DNA of 64,000 bases from Acidobacteriota bacterium (GTDB taxonomy: Bacteria; Acidobacteriota; Vicinamibacteria; Vicinamibacterales; UBA2999), in assembly GCA_018000455.1 (NCBI GenBank), contig JAGNJW010000012.1, positions 1 to 64,000 of the forward strand. Direction: 5' to 3'. The position numbers and the translations under genes are program-made. Positions 49,917 to 59,056 of the stretch are shown here, one piece after another. Position 1 is the stretch's first letter. Each line of letters begins with the position of its first letter. The notes below the pieces were generated by a model. The model was not told the DNA's origin, ran no database searches, and worked only from the letters and a program-made list of their open reading frames with translations.

Positions 49917-52874
49917 TTAGGTCGATGCGAGGTCACGGCGAAGGGCGTGCAGCGCCTCGATCAGGTGCCCGAGCGCCTCGGCCAGCGCGTCTCGCTGCGC
50001 GTCAGCGGCTCGAAGGGTCCCGGCGCGTGCCTCCTCTTCGAGGCGCCGCGCCGCCTGATAGGCTGCGCCGGTCGAGAAGAGTCCCACTGCGCCCTTCAGC
50101 GCATGGGCGGCCCGCGCGATCGTCACGGGGTCCCCGCCGGCCACCGCGGCGTCCACGGCCGCGCGCTGCCAGGGCAGGTCGGCCAGGAAGACGGCGATCG
50201 TCTCATCGACCAGGAGCCGGTCCCCGCCAAAGGCCTCGAGTAGCGGCGACAGGTCGAGGCGTTCGGCGTCCCCGGGAGGTTCGGCGCCAGGCGTGTCGGC
50301 GACGGGCGTAGCGAACACGGCGACCGGATCGGACACCGCGACCGGATCGAACACGGCCGGCTCCAGCAGCGCGTCGATCGCCGCCAGCAGGCTGGCGGGC
50401 CGGAGCGGCTTGGCCACGAATGCATTCATGCCGGCCGCCAGGCAGCGCTCCCGGTCGCCCGACATCGTACGCGCCGTCAGGGCCACGATCGGCGTGAAGG
50501 CGCCGCTCTGCGCTTCCTGGGCGCGAATCGCAGCCGTCGCTTCGAAGCCGTCCATCTCCGGCATCTGCACGTCCATCAAGATGAGATCGAACGACCGCCG
50601 CGACGCCATCTCCACGGCCTGGCGGCCGGTGGACGCGGCCGTCACGCGGTAGCCGCGCTGCTCGAGCACGTGCGCGACCACTTTCTGGTTGGTCGCGTTG
50701 TCTTCGACCACCAGGATGTCGAGCCGCCGCTGCCGCCGAGCGCCACGGCGGGCGCCTGGCGGCCTGCGCGCGGCAGGCGGCGCCTGAGACGCCTCCGGTG
50801 CGCCGGCCAGTGCCTGGCGCAGTTCGGACTGCTTCAGCGGTTTGGTGAGCTCGGCCGTCACGGCCAGATCGGCCGATTGCTGCTCGGACCGTGGCCCGCC
50901 GGCCGACGTGAGCATGATCACTCTCGTTGCGGCGAGCGTGGCATCGCTCAGCATCGTGCGAGCCAGCTCGAAGCCGTCACTGCCGGGCATCTGCGCGTCG
51001 ACGAGGGCGACCGCCCACGGCGTGCCGGCCTCAGCCGCCCGGTGCAGCATCGCCAGCGCGGCCTCACCGGAGCTGGCCGTGCCGGGCACGGCGTGCCATT
51101 CGGTCAGCAGTTCTTCGAGCACCCTCCGCGCCGTCTGGTTGTCGTCGACGATGAGTACCCGTGTGCCCCGGAGCACGTCTGGCGCCTCAGTGTCAGATGC
51201 TGCCTGGGGCGCCAGGGCGAAGCGCAGGGCGAACGAGAAGCGGCTTCCCTCACCGATCTCGCTCGCCACCCAGATTCGTCCGCCCATGAGCTCCACGAGG
51301 CGGGCCGAGATGGTCAGACCGAGCCCGGTGCCGCCGAAGCGCTTGGTCGTCGAGGCGTCGGCCTGCACGAACGGGCCGAAGATCTGCCACTGTTTCTCGG
51401 CCGGGATGCCGATGCCCGTGTCCGACACGGTGAAGCGCAGTGCGGCGTCCTCGGCGGTGAGTTCGTCGCGCTCGACGGTCACGCCGACCTCCCCGGATTC
51501 GGTGAACTTGATGGCGTTCCCGACCAGGTTGAGAAGCACCTGGCGCAGGCGGCCGGAATCGCCGACGAGCGTCTCGGGCACCGTCGCGCCGATGCGGCAC
51601 GCCAGTTCCAGGTGCTTCTCGTGCGCCTTCGGCGCGAGCAGCTTGACGGCGTCCTCCACGGTCTCGCGCACGTTGAACGCCACCTGGTCGAGCACCATCC
51701 GTCCGGCCTCGACCTTCGACACGTCGAGGATGTCGTTGAGGATCGCGAGCAGGGCTTCGGCCGACTGGTTCGCCGCGCGGATGAACTCGCGCTGAGGTGG
51801 CGTGAGCGGTGTCTCCAGGGCCAGCGCGGTCATCCCGATCACGGCGTTCATGGGCGTCCGGATCTCGTGGCTCATGTTCGCCAGGAACTCGCCCTTCGCC
51901 ACCGTGGCCGCCTCGGCCCGGCGTTTGGCGGCGTCGAGTTCCGCCACCATCTGGGTGAGGCGCTCGGCCGAGGCGGCCTGCAGGGCCGCCGCGCTCTTGC
52001 GGTCGGTGATGTCGCGCGCGGCGGCGTAGACCGCGCCTTCGCCCACGAACGGTGTCGCCGTCCATTCCAGCCAGCGATAGGTGCCGTCCCTGGCGCGATA
52101 CCGGTTCTCGAAGTCGACGACGCGCCCGCCCTCGGTGAGCGCACCCAGCGCGGCGATGGTCGCGGCGCGGTCGTCCTGGTGCACGAAGTCGAGGAACGGC
52201 GAGGCGCGCAGTTCGTCGTCGGAGAAGCCGAGCAGGCGCCCCCAGGCGGCATTCAGCCGGAGGAAGTACCCGTCGAGGTTGGCCACGCACAGCAGGTCGA
52301 GCGAGAGATCGAAGAAGCGCTCGAACTCGTCGGCCACGCGGCGGCGTTCCACGTAGACGCCGATCTGCTTGCCGACGGCGGTCAGCGTCGCCATCTCTGC
52401 GTCAGTGACCTGTCGGGCCCGGCGGCTGAAGAACTCCATCACCGCCAAAACGTGACCGTCGCGCAGGATCGGCACCGCGACCGCCGCCTCGAGGCCGACG
52501 CGACCAGCCGCGTTTGCGCGCGGCACACCGGGATCGAACGAGTCGCGCGCCATCACCACGGGCGCACCGCTCGCCCAGACGCGGCCGGGTAGACCCACGC
52601 CGGGTGCGAATGCCGTCGAGCGGCTCGCGGCGGAGAAGTCGGCGAACGCGCCGGCGGGCAGCGGCCAGGTGCCGAGGCAGCGGAGGGCCTTACCGGCGCG
52701 GTCCACTGCCCAGAAGCCGCCGTAGTCCCAGCCGAACCGCACGGCGATCTCGGCGAGCATCTCGGGCGCGGCGCCGGCGAGCGTAGGCGTCTCGGCCAGC
52801 GCGCGCGCCATCGCCTGCGCGATCGGCAGGTGCGCGCCGGCGACGACGGTCGGTTCAGGTGGACGCTTGGGCAC
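49917..52874 (-). CDS. Hybrid histidine kinase: GAF-PAS-HisKA-HATPase-REC-REC-Hpt
   Basis: The 985-residue protein has no membrane helices. It has a GAF domain (about 20-175, [12 protein letters not shown]...[14 protein letters not shown]) and a PAS/PAC domain (about 183-300, [28 protein letters not shown]). HisKA carries phospho-acceptor His near 336 in [16 protein letters not shown], and HATPase_c (about 445-560) has [11 protein letters not shown] and [10 protein letters not shown]. Receiver 1 is at about 575-690 ([12 protein letters not shown]) and receiver 2 at about 722-840 ([12 protein letters not shown]). A C-terminal Hpt domain has [10 protein letters not shown]. It is a complete BarA/ArcB-like cytoplasmic phosphorelay. 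GTG start. It is divergent from a REC-HATPase protein and STAS pair, which may be its output. Confidence 0.93.
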   Translation of the reverse strand: MPKRPPEPTVVAGAHLPIAQAMARALAETPTLAGAAPEMLAEIAVRFGWDYGGFWAVDRAGKALRCLGTWPLPAGAFADFSAASRSTAFAPGVGLPGRVWASGAPVVMARDSFDPGVPRANAAGRVGLEAAVAVPILRDGHVLAVMEFFSRRARQVTDAEMATLTAVGKQIGVYVERRRVADEFERFFDLSLDLLCVANLDGYFLRLNAAWGRLLGFSDDELRASPFLDFVHQDDRAATIAALGALTEGGRVVDFENRYRARDGTYRWLEWTATPFVGEGAVYAAARDITDRKSAAALQAASAERLTQMVAELDAAKRRAEAATVAKGEFLANMSHEIRTPMNAVIGMTALALETPLTPPQREFIRAANQSAEALLAILNDILDVSKVEAGRMVLDQVAFNVRETVEDAVKLLAPKAHEKHLELACRIGATVPETLVGDSGRLRQVLLNLVGNAIKFTESGEVGVTVERDELTAEDAALRFTVSDTGIGIPAEKQWQIFGPFVQADASTTKRFGGTGLGLTISARLVELMGGRIWVASEIGEGSRFSFALRFALAPQAASDTEAPDVLRGTRVLIVDDNQTARRVLEELLTEWHAVPGTASSGEAALAMLHRAAEAGTPWAVALVDAQMPGSDGFELARTMLSDATLAATRVIMLTSAGGPRSEQQSADLAVTAELTKPLKQSELRQALAGAPEASQAPPAARRPPGARRGARRQRRLDILVVEDNATNQKVVAHVLEQRGYRVTAASTGRQAVEMASRRSFDLILMDVQMPEMDGFEATAAIRAQEAQSGAFTPIVALTARTMSGDRERCLAAGMNAFVAKPLRPASLLAAIDALLEPAVFDPVAVSDPVAVFATPVADTPGAEPPGDAERLDLSPLLEAFGGDRLLVDETIAVFLADLPWQRAAVDAAVAGGDPVTIARAAHALKGAVGLFSTGAAYQAARRLEEEARAGTLRAADAQRDALAEALGHLIEALHALRRDLAST

Positions 52875-52968
52875 CAGTCAATCCCCGGCGGGGCTGCGAC
52901 GGAAGGACTACACTACAGCCGATCCGCCCGTTTGAGTTCGGATCCTGTTCGCACGGAGGAGGCTCCGG

Positions 52969-53823
52969 ATGACCCTGGTCGCCGCGGTGCCACACGTCCT
53001 CGTCGTTGACGACGATCGCGCCTTCCGGCACGCGGTCGACGCCCTGTTGCGCAAGGCCGGCTACGCCACCGCGCAAGTCGGCGACGGAATCGCCGCGCTG
53101 ACCCACCTCAGTGACCAGCGCGTGGATCTCGTGCTGCTCGACATCGGCCTGCCGGGCATGAACGGCCTCGAGGTACTGGCCGAGGCCCGTCGGCTGGCAG
53201 CCCCTCCCCGCATCGTCATCATCACCTCCGATGACACGCCCGAGGCGCTCATGGCCTCGTTCCGGGGCCAGGCCGACCGGTTCGTGCGCAAGCCCATCAC
53301 GCCGCAGCGCATCGTCGAGGTCGTCAAGGAGGTGTTGGCGGTGTCGGCGGCCACGGCGCTGCCGATCGAGGTGGTCTCGGCGACGCCCGATTGGGTCGAG
53401 CTGGTCGCGCCCTGCTCCCTGGACGTGGCCGACCGCATCCAGGAGTTCGTGATGAACCTCAATGCCGACGTGCCCGAAGACACGCGCGAGTCGGTGGGCC
53501 AGGCGTTTCGCGAGCTGCTGACCAACGCCATCGAATGGGGCGGCCGCCTCGACCCCTCGCAGCAGGTCCGCATCTCATGCCTGCGCACGAAGCGGATGCG
53601 CCTCTACCGCATCGCCGATCCCGGGGAAGGGTTCGACGTGGCCACCCTGCCGCATGCCGCCGTATCTAACTCACCGTCCGATCCGCTCGAGCACGCGCGG
53701 GTGCGCGAGGGGTTGGGCCTGCGCCCAGGGGGACTCGGGCTGCTGATATCGCGAGCGCTCGTCGACGAGGTGATCTACAACGAGAAGCGTAACGAAGTGG
53801 TCCTCGTGAAATACCTGGACTGA
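52969..53823 (+). CDS. Receiver-HATPase response regulator (anti-sigma kinase-like)
   Basis: The 284-residue protein has a receiver domain (about 8-125; VDDDRAF, phospho-Asp in VLLDIGLPGMNG, Thr/Ser in VIITSDD, Lys in FVRKPITP). An HATPase_c_2 domain of the RsbW/SpoIIAB kind follows (about 150-284; VGQAFRELLTNAIEWGG as N-box, IADPGEGFD, LRPGGLGLLISRALVDEVIYN). This arrangement suggests a phosphorylation-controlled serine kinase that acts on a STAS protein, here encoded 8 bp downstream. GGAGGAGG lies before the ATG. It is transcribed divergently from the hybrid kinase, with 94 bp between the starts. Confidence 0.9.
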   Translation: MTLVAAVPHVLVVDDDRAFRHAVDALLRKAGYATAQVGDGIAALTHLSDQRVDLVLLDIGLPGMNGLEVLAEARRLAAPPRIVIITSDDTPEALMASFRGQADRFVRKPITPQRIVEVVKEVLAVSAATALPIEVVSATPDWVELVAPCSLDVADRIQEFVMNLNADVPEDTRESVGQAFRELLTNAIEWGGRLDPSQQVRISCLRTKRMRLYRIADPGEGFDVATLPHAAVSNSPSDPLEHARVREGLGLRPGGLGLLISRALVDEVIYNEKRNEVVLVKYLD

Positions 53824-53831
53824 GGTGGCCC

Positions 53832-54176
53832 ATGCTCGACATCACCGACCACGCCGCAGGCGACGTCACGGTCCTGACGCTCGCCGGACGCCTCATCCTC
53901 GAAGACGCCGAGCTGCTCGGCGAGCTGGTCGAACGCCTGTTCGCCGAGAAGCGCACGAAGCTCGTGTTCGACCTGCGCGATGTCACGTATATCGACAGCG
54001 CCGGCCTCGGCGTGCTGGTGGCCAAGTACGTCGGCGCGCGCCGCCGTGGTGGCGACCTGCGTCTCGTGCACCTCACGGCGCGCAGTTCGCACCTCATGTC
54101 GATCACGAAGCTCGTGGGCGTGTTCGAGATCTTCGCGTCGGAGGCCGACGCCGTGTTGAGCTACCAAGCGCAGTGA
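53832..54176 (+). CDS. STAS-domain anti-sigma factor antagonist
   Basis: The 114-residue single STAS domain resembles SpoIIAA/RsbV: VTVLTLAGRLILEDAELLGELV, LVFDLRDVTYIDSAGLGVLVAKYVGARRRGG and LRLVHLTARSSHLMSITKLVGVFEIFASEADAV. The Ser in IDSAGLG is the phosphorylation site in this family. The ATG follows the REC-HATPase stop by 8 bp with GAGGTGG as ribosome-binding site. It is likely a partner-switch substrate whose phosphorylation state controls an unlinked sigma factor or effector; no sigma gene is adjacent. Confidence 0.93.
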   Translation: MLDITDHAAGDVTVLTLAGRLILEDAELLGELVERLFAEKRTKLVFDLRDVTYIDSAGLGVLVAKYVGARRRGGDLRLVHLTARSSHLMSITKLVGVFEIFASEADAVLSYQAQ

Positions 54177-54256
54177 CGGCGGCGCCGGCCCGTGGCTCGG
54201 CCTCGCGTGGCGACGCGACCAGCGCCGCGGAGGCGCCCGCCACGCCGGTCACGATA

Positions 54257-54262
54257 TAGAAT
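54257..54262 (+). promoter_or_regulatory. -10 box upstream of lipoprotein gene
   Basis: TAGAAT, part of TATAGAAT, lies about 57 nt before the GTG at 54320. The predicted leader of about 50 nt carries GGAGGA. Confidence 0.5.
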
Positions 54263-54319
54263 CGGCTCCTGGCGGACGCTGGTCCGCCCGGCCCGAAGAG
54301 GCCACCGGAGGACACCGAC

Positions 54320-54874
54320 GTGAGAGCTATCCGTGTTTGCGCGCCTGCCACTGCCCTCGTCTTTGCCGCGGTCTTGACGACCGCGTGCGGCGGCTCCGAA
54401 CCCGCTCGGCCGACCGACAAGATCCAGCCGACGACCGTCGGCGAGATGTCGCCGGAGGAAGCCGGTGGCATGAGCGCGGCGGATTCGACGCTGACGGAGC
54501 CGGCCTCGCCCGCCAGCCCGCACGGCGGCACGCTCGTCAAGCTCGGCACGGCCGGCCATCTCGAGTTCGTGCACGATCCGTCGAGCGGTCTGCTCACCGC
54601 CTACATCCTCGACGCCGCGGGCCAGGCTGTGACCCGCATCCCCGCCAGGACCATCACGCTCGAGGTGACCCCGGCCGGCGGCACCGCCACGACGGTGACG
54701 CTCACGAGCACCGCCAACGGACTCACCGGCGACACCGTTGGCAACTCCTCGCAGTTCGGCGGCACGAACGGCGCGCTGAAGGGCGTGACGGCGTTCACCG
54801 GCGTCGTCAAGGACGCCGTCGTGGGTGGGCAGACGTTCAAGGACGTCGCGTTCGGCTACCCGCACAACGGCTGA
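54320..54874 (+). CDS. Lipoprotein of unknown function
   Basis: The 184-residue protein has a lipoprotein signal peptide (ATALVFAAVLTTAC, lipobox LTTAC followed by GGS). An unstructured Pro/Thr/Ser linker with a Met-rich stretch follows (GEMSPEEAGGMSAAD). The folded domain from about residue 65 (PHGGTLVKLGTAGHLEFVHDPSSGLLTAYILDAAGQAVTRIPARTITLEV) resembles domains seen beside heavy-metal efflux systems, with His in PHGG and EFVHD. The C-terminal half is Thr/Gly-rich with a final PHNG. GTG start with GGAGGA 7 nt upstream. The function is not assigned. Confidence 0.75.
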   Translation: MRAIRVCAPATALVFAAVLTTACGGSEPARPTDKIQPTTVGEMSPEEAGGMSAADSTLTEPASPASPHGGTLVKLGTAGHLEFVHDPSSGLLTAYILDAAGQAVTRIPARTITLEVTPAGGTATTVTLTSTANGLTGDTVGNSSQFGGTNGALKGVTAFTGVVKDAVVGGQTFKDVAFGYPHNG

Positions 54875-54964
54875 TCCGGCCCGCGGCTCGATGTCTCCAC
54901 TCATCTCGTGCCCGGCGTCCTGACGCCAGCGCGGCGCTATTGTGTGCCGCCGGCGAAGAGACGC

Positions 54965-55103
54965 GGCGTCTCCCTCCGGCTCACCTTCGCTCCGGCATGC
55001 CGGGTCGACCGGGCAAGGCTGGCGTCTGACGACCGGTCGTTGACCAAATGGGGGACCGGCAGAGCTGCCGGTGCTCAGAGTTCGCCGTCGGAAGACGCCG
55101 CGT
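54965..55103 (-). repeat. Dispersed repeat, copy A (minus orientation)
   Basis: This ~139-bp element is present three times in the window (also 55404-55542 and 60941-61077). Inside are ACCGGCAG-N2-CTGCCGGT and the 12-bp palindrome CCGGCATGCCGG. The ends are an imperfect inverted repeat (GGCGTCTTCC versus GGCATCTCCC after reversal). Copy A is inverted relative to B and C. No coding capacity is evident. It is MITE- or REP-like. Confidence 0.85.
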
Positions 55104-55120
55104 CCCTCCGCCGGCGCGCG

Positions 55121-55370
55121 TCACTCCTCGAAGTAGTCAGAGTCGAGCTTCGGAATGGTCACTGGGCGCAGCGTCACGCCCACGTCGTGTTCGATCATGA
55201 AGCCTGCGAGACGCTCGATGAACACGCCCTTCTTCGCGCGCTGTCCCGCGAGCGCACCGTAGAACGCCTGAATCTCCGGTCGCCCAACTGCCCTGCCACC
55301 GCTTGGCCTGCACGCATGCCTTCTCCAGGCCCAAGCGGTCCAATGAGATCACGCCGTCGATTGATTCCCC
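55121..55370 (-). pseudogene. Remnant of an Mrr-type restriction endonuclease
   Basis: Minus-strand fragments read SIDGVISLDRLGLEKACVQA (continuing KRWQG), then after a frame change VGRPEIQAFYGALAGQRAKK (continuing GVFI), and after an internal deletion ERLAGFMIEHDVGVTLRPVT ending SDYFEE with a stop at 55121. These match the Mrr catalytic domain: Asp of IDGVI, the QAK motif and the VGRPEIQAF helix, followed by the family's conserved C-terminus. The N-terminal DNA-binding domain is absent and about 30 residues between GVFI and GFMIEHD are lost. It is flanked by inverted copies A and B of the dispersed repeat. It cannot be functional. Confidence 0.8.
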
Positions 55371-55403
55371 GCTCGCCCGGGTCTACGCGCCGCGGGCGGT
55401 GGG

Positions 55404-55542
55404 GCGTGGCGTCTTCCGACGGCGAACTCTGAGCACCGGCAGCCCTGCCGGTCCCCCATCTGGTCACCGACCGGTCGTCAGACGCCAGCGCTGCCCGATC
55501 GACCCGGCATGCCGGAGCGAAGGTGAGCCGGAGGGAGATGCC
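55404..55542 (+). repeat. Dispersed repeat, copy B (plus orientation)
   Basis: It is nearly identical to copy A in reverse complement and to copy C directly. Together A and B form a long inverted repeat flanking about 300 bp that holds the mrr remnant. The rest of 54875-55611 contains no gene that I can support. Confidence 0.85.
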
Positions 55543-55611
55543 ACGTCCCACCGCCCGCGGCTCACGGCACCCTCGGCCAACCTTCTCGCCTCCGAATCCG
55601 TCTATGCCGGC

Positions 55612-58134
55612 ATGACGTTGCCGCTCAACGATCTCCGCTTCGCGCTGCGCGGTCTCGGACGCAGCCCGCTCTTCGCCGTGGTGGCGGTGCTGTCGCTGGC
55701 GCTCGGCATCGGCGCCAACACGGCCATCTACACGCTGGTCGATCAGATCCTGCTCCGGAAGCTGCCCGTGAAGTCGCCCGACGAGCTGGTCATGCTCTAC
55801 CAGCAGGGCCCGCACCCCGGCAGCAACATGGGCCAGCGGATGCACTCGTATCCGATGTACCGCGAGTTCCAGCAGCGGGCCGAGCCGCTGGCCGAAGTGC
55901 TGGCACGCCGCGACGTCGAGACGTCGGTGACGATCGATGGCCAGACCGAACGGCTGGCCGCCGAGATGGTGTCGGGCAACTACTTCACGATGCTCGGCGT
56001 GCCGCCGGCCGTCGGCCGCGTCTTCAGCTCCGAGGAAGACGACCGCGTCTACCAGGGGCATCCCGTGGCCGTCATCAGCCACGACTACTGGCTGCGGCGC
56101 TTCAACGGCGACCCGGCCGCCGTCGGCCGCAAGATCCTGGTCAACAACTACCCGATGACGATCGTGGGCGTGTCGGCGGCGGGCTTTGCCGGTCTCGATC
56201 CCACGCGCTCGCCGCAGCTGCGCGTGCCCATCCTCATGAAGCCGGTCGTCGTGCCCGAGTGGACGTGGGTGAAATTGGACGACGAGCGCACGCGCTGGGT
56301 GCAGGTGTTTGCGCGCCTCAAGCCGGGCTACACCGCCCTGACCGCCCGCGGCCCGCTGCAAGGCCTCTTCCTGCAGATCCGCGAACACGAGATGACCTTG
56401 CCGGGCGCCAAGAATTTCTCGCCCTACATCCGCGAGCAGTTCATGACCGGGACGCTCAACGTGACGCCGGCCGCGCTCGGCTACTCGCGCCTGCGCAACG
56501 ACTTCTCGACGCCGCTGGTCGTGCTGATGAGCATGGTGGGCCTGGTGCTGCTGATTGCCTGCGCCAACGTCGCCAACCTGCTCATCGCCCGGGGCTTCAT
56601 GCGCCAGCGCGAGATCGCCGTGCGGCTGTCGCTCGGAGCCACGCGTGGCCAGCTCGTGCGCCAACTCCTCATCGAGAGCCTGCTGCTGGCCGGCGCCGGC
56701 GGCCTCGTCGGTCTGGGGCTTGCTTCGGCGATGACTCGGGCCCTCATCGCGTTCATTCCCGTGGAGGGCGCGCCGCTGCTCGTGAGCCCGTCACCGGATG
56801 CCCGCATCCTCAGCTTCACCTTCGGCCTCACGCTCCTGACCGGCATCGTCTTCGGCCTGCTGCCGGCGCTTCGCGCCAGCCGGCCCGACACCTGGAGCAC
56901 GCTCAAGGACACGGTGGGCGCCGTGGCCGGTTCCGGCGGGTCGCTGTACCTTCGCAAGGGGCTGGTGGCCGCGCAGGTCGCGCTCAGCTTCCTGCTGCTC
57001 TTCGGCGCCGGGCTGTTCGTGCAGAGCCTGCAGAACCTGAAGGGCACCGAGACCGGCATCGCCCTCGACAACCTGGTCACCTTCCAGCTCTCGCCGGCAC
57101 TCAGTGGCTACGATGACAGCCGCACGGGCGCGCTCTACGAACAACTCCAGGAGCGGCTGCAGAATTCGCCGGGGATCGTCGCAGCCTCGTGGGCGAACGT
57201 CCCGATCCTGAGCGGCGACGAGTGGGACAGCACGATGTCGGTCGAGGGGCACAAGGCGGTCGAAGGCGAAGACCTGCAGGCGTTCATGAACTCGCTCTCG
57301 CCCGGCTACTTCACCACGATGAAGATCCCGTTGCTCTACGGGCGCGACTTCCGCCGCGGCGATGAACCGGCGCTCGGTCCCGACGGCACGCCGGTGACCA
57401 AGGTGGCCATCGTCAACAAACGCTTCGCCGATCACTTCTTCAAGGGGCAGAGCGCCATCGGCCGGCACATCGGTTTCGGCAACCTGCCCGGCATGAAGTT
57501 CGAGATCGAGATCGTCGGCGTGGCGGCCGATTCCCTCTACGAGGGGCCGCGCGAGGGCGTGCGGCGCCAGGTCTTCATTCCCAGCTGGGGCAAGAACTCG
57601 GCGACCTTCTACGTGCGCTCGCACAGCGCTTCCGCCAGCACCTTCACGCAGATCCGCGGCGAGCTGGCGGCGCTCGATGCCGGCATTCCCATCTACCAGA
57701 TGAAGACGGTGGAGGGGCAGCTCGACGAGACCCTGCTGACCGATCGGCTGATTGCGTCGCTGTCGGCCGGCTTCGGCCTGCTGGCGACGGTTCTGGCCTC
57801 GGTCGGCCTCTACGGCGTGATGGCGTTCGTCGTGGCGCGGCGGCGCAAGGAGATGGGCCTGCGCCTGGCGCTCGGCGCCGATCCGGCTGGTGTCGTCTGG
57901 TTGGTGATGAAGGAAGTGCTGGGGCTGCTGGCGATCGGCCTCGCAATCGGCGTGCCGGCGGCCGTGGGGCTCGGCCGCCTGGTGTCGTCGCAGCTCTACG
58001 GCATCCAGCCGAGCGATCCCTGGTTGGCGCTGGCAACGGTGTCCGTCCTGACACTGGTCTCGGCCGCCGCGGGCTTCATCCCCGCCAGGCGCGCGAGCCT
58101 GGTCGATCCGAACCTGGCGCTGCGCTACGAGTGA
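55612..58134 (+). CDS. ADOP-family MacB/FtsX-like permease, short form
   Basis: The 840-residue protein has no cytoplasmic PadR-linked extension and begins directly with LPLNDLRFALRGLGRSPLFAVVAVLSLALGIGANTAIYTLVDQILLRKLPV. It has two MacB_PCD/FtsX units: the first FtsX block is at about 290-430 (VLLIACANVANLLIARGFMRQREIAVRLSLGATRGQLVRQLLIESLLLAGAG) and the second starts near 705 (VLASVGLYGVMAFVVARRRKEMGLRLALGADPAGVVW). It ends ARRASLVDPNLALRYE. The ATPase partner is not local. ATG 55612 was chosen because family similarity begins at that codon. The reading frame extends upstream through repeat copy B without homology. Confidence 0.9.
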   Translation: MTLPLNDLRFALRGLGRSPLFAVVAVLSLALGIGANTAIYTLVDQILLRKLPVKSPDELVMLYQQGPHPGSNMGQRMHSYPMYREFQQRAEPLAEVLARRDVETSVTIDGQTERLAAEMVSGNYFTMLGVPPAVGRVFSSEEDDRVYQGHPVAVISHDYWLRRFNGDPAAVGRKILVNNYPMTIVGVSAAGFAGLDPTRSPQLRVPILMKPVVVPEWTWVKLDDERTRWVQVFARLKPGYTALTARGPLQGLFLQIREHEMTLPGAKNFSPYIREQFMTGTLNVTPAALGYSRLRNDFSTPLVVLMSMVGLVLLIACANVANLLIARGFMRQREIAVRLSLGATRGQLVRQLLIESLLLAGAGGLVGLGLASAMTRALIAFIPVEGAPLLVSPSPDARILSFTFGLTLLTGIVFGLLPALRASRPDTWSTLKDTVGAVAGSGGSLYLRKGLVAAQVALSFLLLFGAGLFVQSLQNLKGTETGIALDNLVTFQLSPALSGYDDSRTGALYEQLQERLQNSPGIVAASWANVPILSGDEWDSTMSVEGHKAVEGEDLQAFMNSLSPGYFTTMKIPLLYGRDFRRGDEPALGPDGTPVTKVAIVNKRFADHFFKGQSAIGRHIGFGNLPGMKFEIEIVGVAADSLYEGPREGVRRQVFIPSWGKNSATFYVRSHSASASTFTQIRGELAALDAGIPIYQMKTVEGQLDETLLTDRLIASLSAGFGLLATVLASVGLYGVMAFVVARRRKEMGLRLALGADPAGVVWLVMKEVLGLLAIGLAIGVPAAVGLGRLVSSQLYGIQPSDPWLALATVSVLTLVSAAAGFIPARRASLVDPNLALRYE

Positions 58135-58148
58135 CGGCCGGCCGCGGC

Positions 58149-58922
58149 TCAGCGCGTCGCGGTCCCGGGCGTCGCGGCGGCCGGCGTCTTGCGCGGCCCG
58201 CGCCACGGCAGCAGCATCGGCACCGTCTGCCGGTAGTCGAGGTACGCGGGGCCGTGCTCGCGGGCCAGATCCCGCTCCTCGAGCTGGATGGCGATGAGGA
58301 TGTAGGCGGTGGTGGCGGCGGCAAACAGCAGGTGCGTCACCGTCATGGTCGGCGCGGCCCAGAACGCGATGACGAACCCGAGGTAGAGCGGGTGGCGCAC
58401 GACGCGGTAGGGGGCGGGGGTGACGAACTCGACCGGGGCGTAGTGCGTCCCGACGAAGTGCAGCCACACCTGGCGCAGGCCGAACAGGTCGAAGTGGTTG
58501 ATGTAGAAGGTCATGAGCAGGACCTGCAGCCATCCCGCGCCGAACGCGGCCCAGATGAGGCCCCGGGCCACCGGAGACTCGACCTCCCAGACGACCCCGC
58601 CGAGCGGACGCCACTGCCAGAACAGCAGGTCGAGCGCCAGACTGGCGAAGAGCACGTAGGTGGACCGCTCGATGGCCCACGGCACGACCTGCGTCCACCA
58701 GCGCTTGAAGCCCTTGCGGGCCATGACGCTGTGCTGAACGGCGAACACCCCGAGCAGCGCGAGATCGATGGCCAGGGCCGTGGCGAGCGGCGTCGTCGGC
58801 GCGCCGTCGAGCGCCCGCGGCACGCCGATGCCGCCCACGAAGGCGATGGCGTAGAAGAAGGTGGCCAGGAACAGCAGGTACGAGGCGACGCCGTAGACGA
58901 GGAAGAGGGTGCGCGTCAGCAT
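58149..58922 (-). CDS. mddA: Methanethiol S-methyltransferase-like membrane protein
   Basis: The 257-residue integral membrane protein has about six helices. It carries the NnrU/isoprenylcysteine-methyltransferase-like C-terminal SAM-binding motif (TPAPYRVVRHPLYLGFVIAFWAAPTMTVTHLLFAAATTAYILIAIQLEERDLAREHGPAYLDYRQTVPMLLP). Upstream are AVQHSVMARKGFKRWWTQVVPWAIERSTYVLFASLALDLLFWQWRPLGG and FDLFGLRQVWLHFVG. These match MddA, which methylates methanethiol to dimethyl sulfide. GGAGG lies 5 nt before the ATG. It is convergent with the ADOP gene (14 bp) and divergent from the hydrolase-LuxR gene. Other isoprenylcysteine-type methyltransferases remain possible. Confidence 0.8.
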   Translation of the reverse strand: MLTRTLFLVYGVASYLLFLATFFYAIAFVGGIGVPRALDGAPTTPLATALAIDLALLGVFAVQHSVMARKGFKRWWTQVVPWAIERSTYVLFASLALDLLFWQWRPLGGVVWEVESPVARGLIWAAFGAGWLQVLLMTFYINHFDLFGLRQVWLHFVGTHYAPVEFVTPAPYRVVRHPLYLGFVIAFWAAPTMTVTHLLFAAATTAYILIAIQLEERDLAREHGPAYLDYRQTVPMLLPWRGPRKTPAAATPGTATR

Positions 58923-58997
58923 GGGATCCTCCAGGATGTCGAGGAGGATCGCCGGGGCCGGCCCGGCCGCGCCATCGGCTCAATGTCCCGACTTCGG

Positions 58998-59003
58998 TAG
59001 AAT
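58998..59003 (+). promoter_or_regulatory. -10 box of hydrolase-LuxR gene
   Basis: TAGAAT in the divergent mddA/hydrolase-LuxR intergenic region gives a predicted leader of about 47 nt to ATG 59057. Confidence 0.5.
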
Positions 59004-59056
59004 CGGGTCATCGCCGTCGGACGAATGTCCCAACATGCCTCCCTGACCGCCCTGCG

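Noticed and set aside
50670..52592. Plus-strand frame of about 640 codons opposite the hybrid kinase
   Set aside because: Shadow frame. All kinase motifs are on the minus strand.
54908..55432. Plus-strand frame through repeat copies A and B
   Set aside because: It consists of the dispersed repeats and antisense of the mrr remnant. No start signal or domain.
54965..55542. Insertion sequence bounded by the inverted repeats
   Set aside because: No transposase-like frame lies between the copies. The enclosed coding remnant is Mrr, so I call only a repeat pair and a pseudogene.
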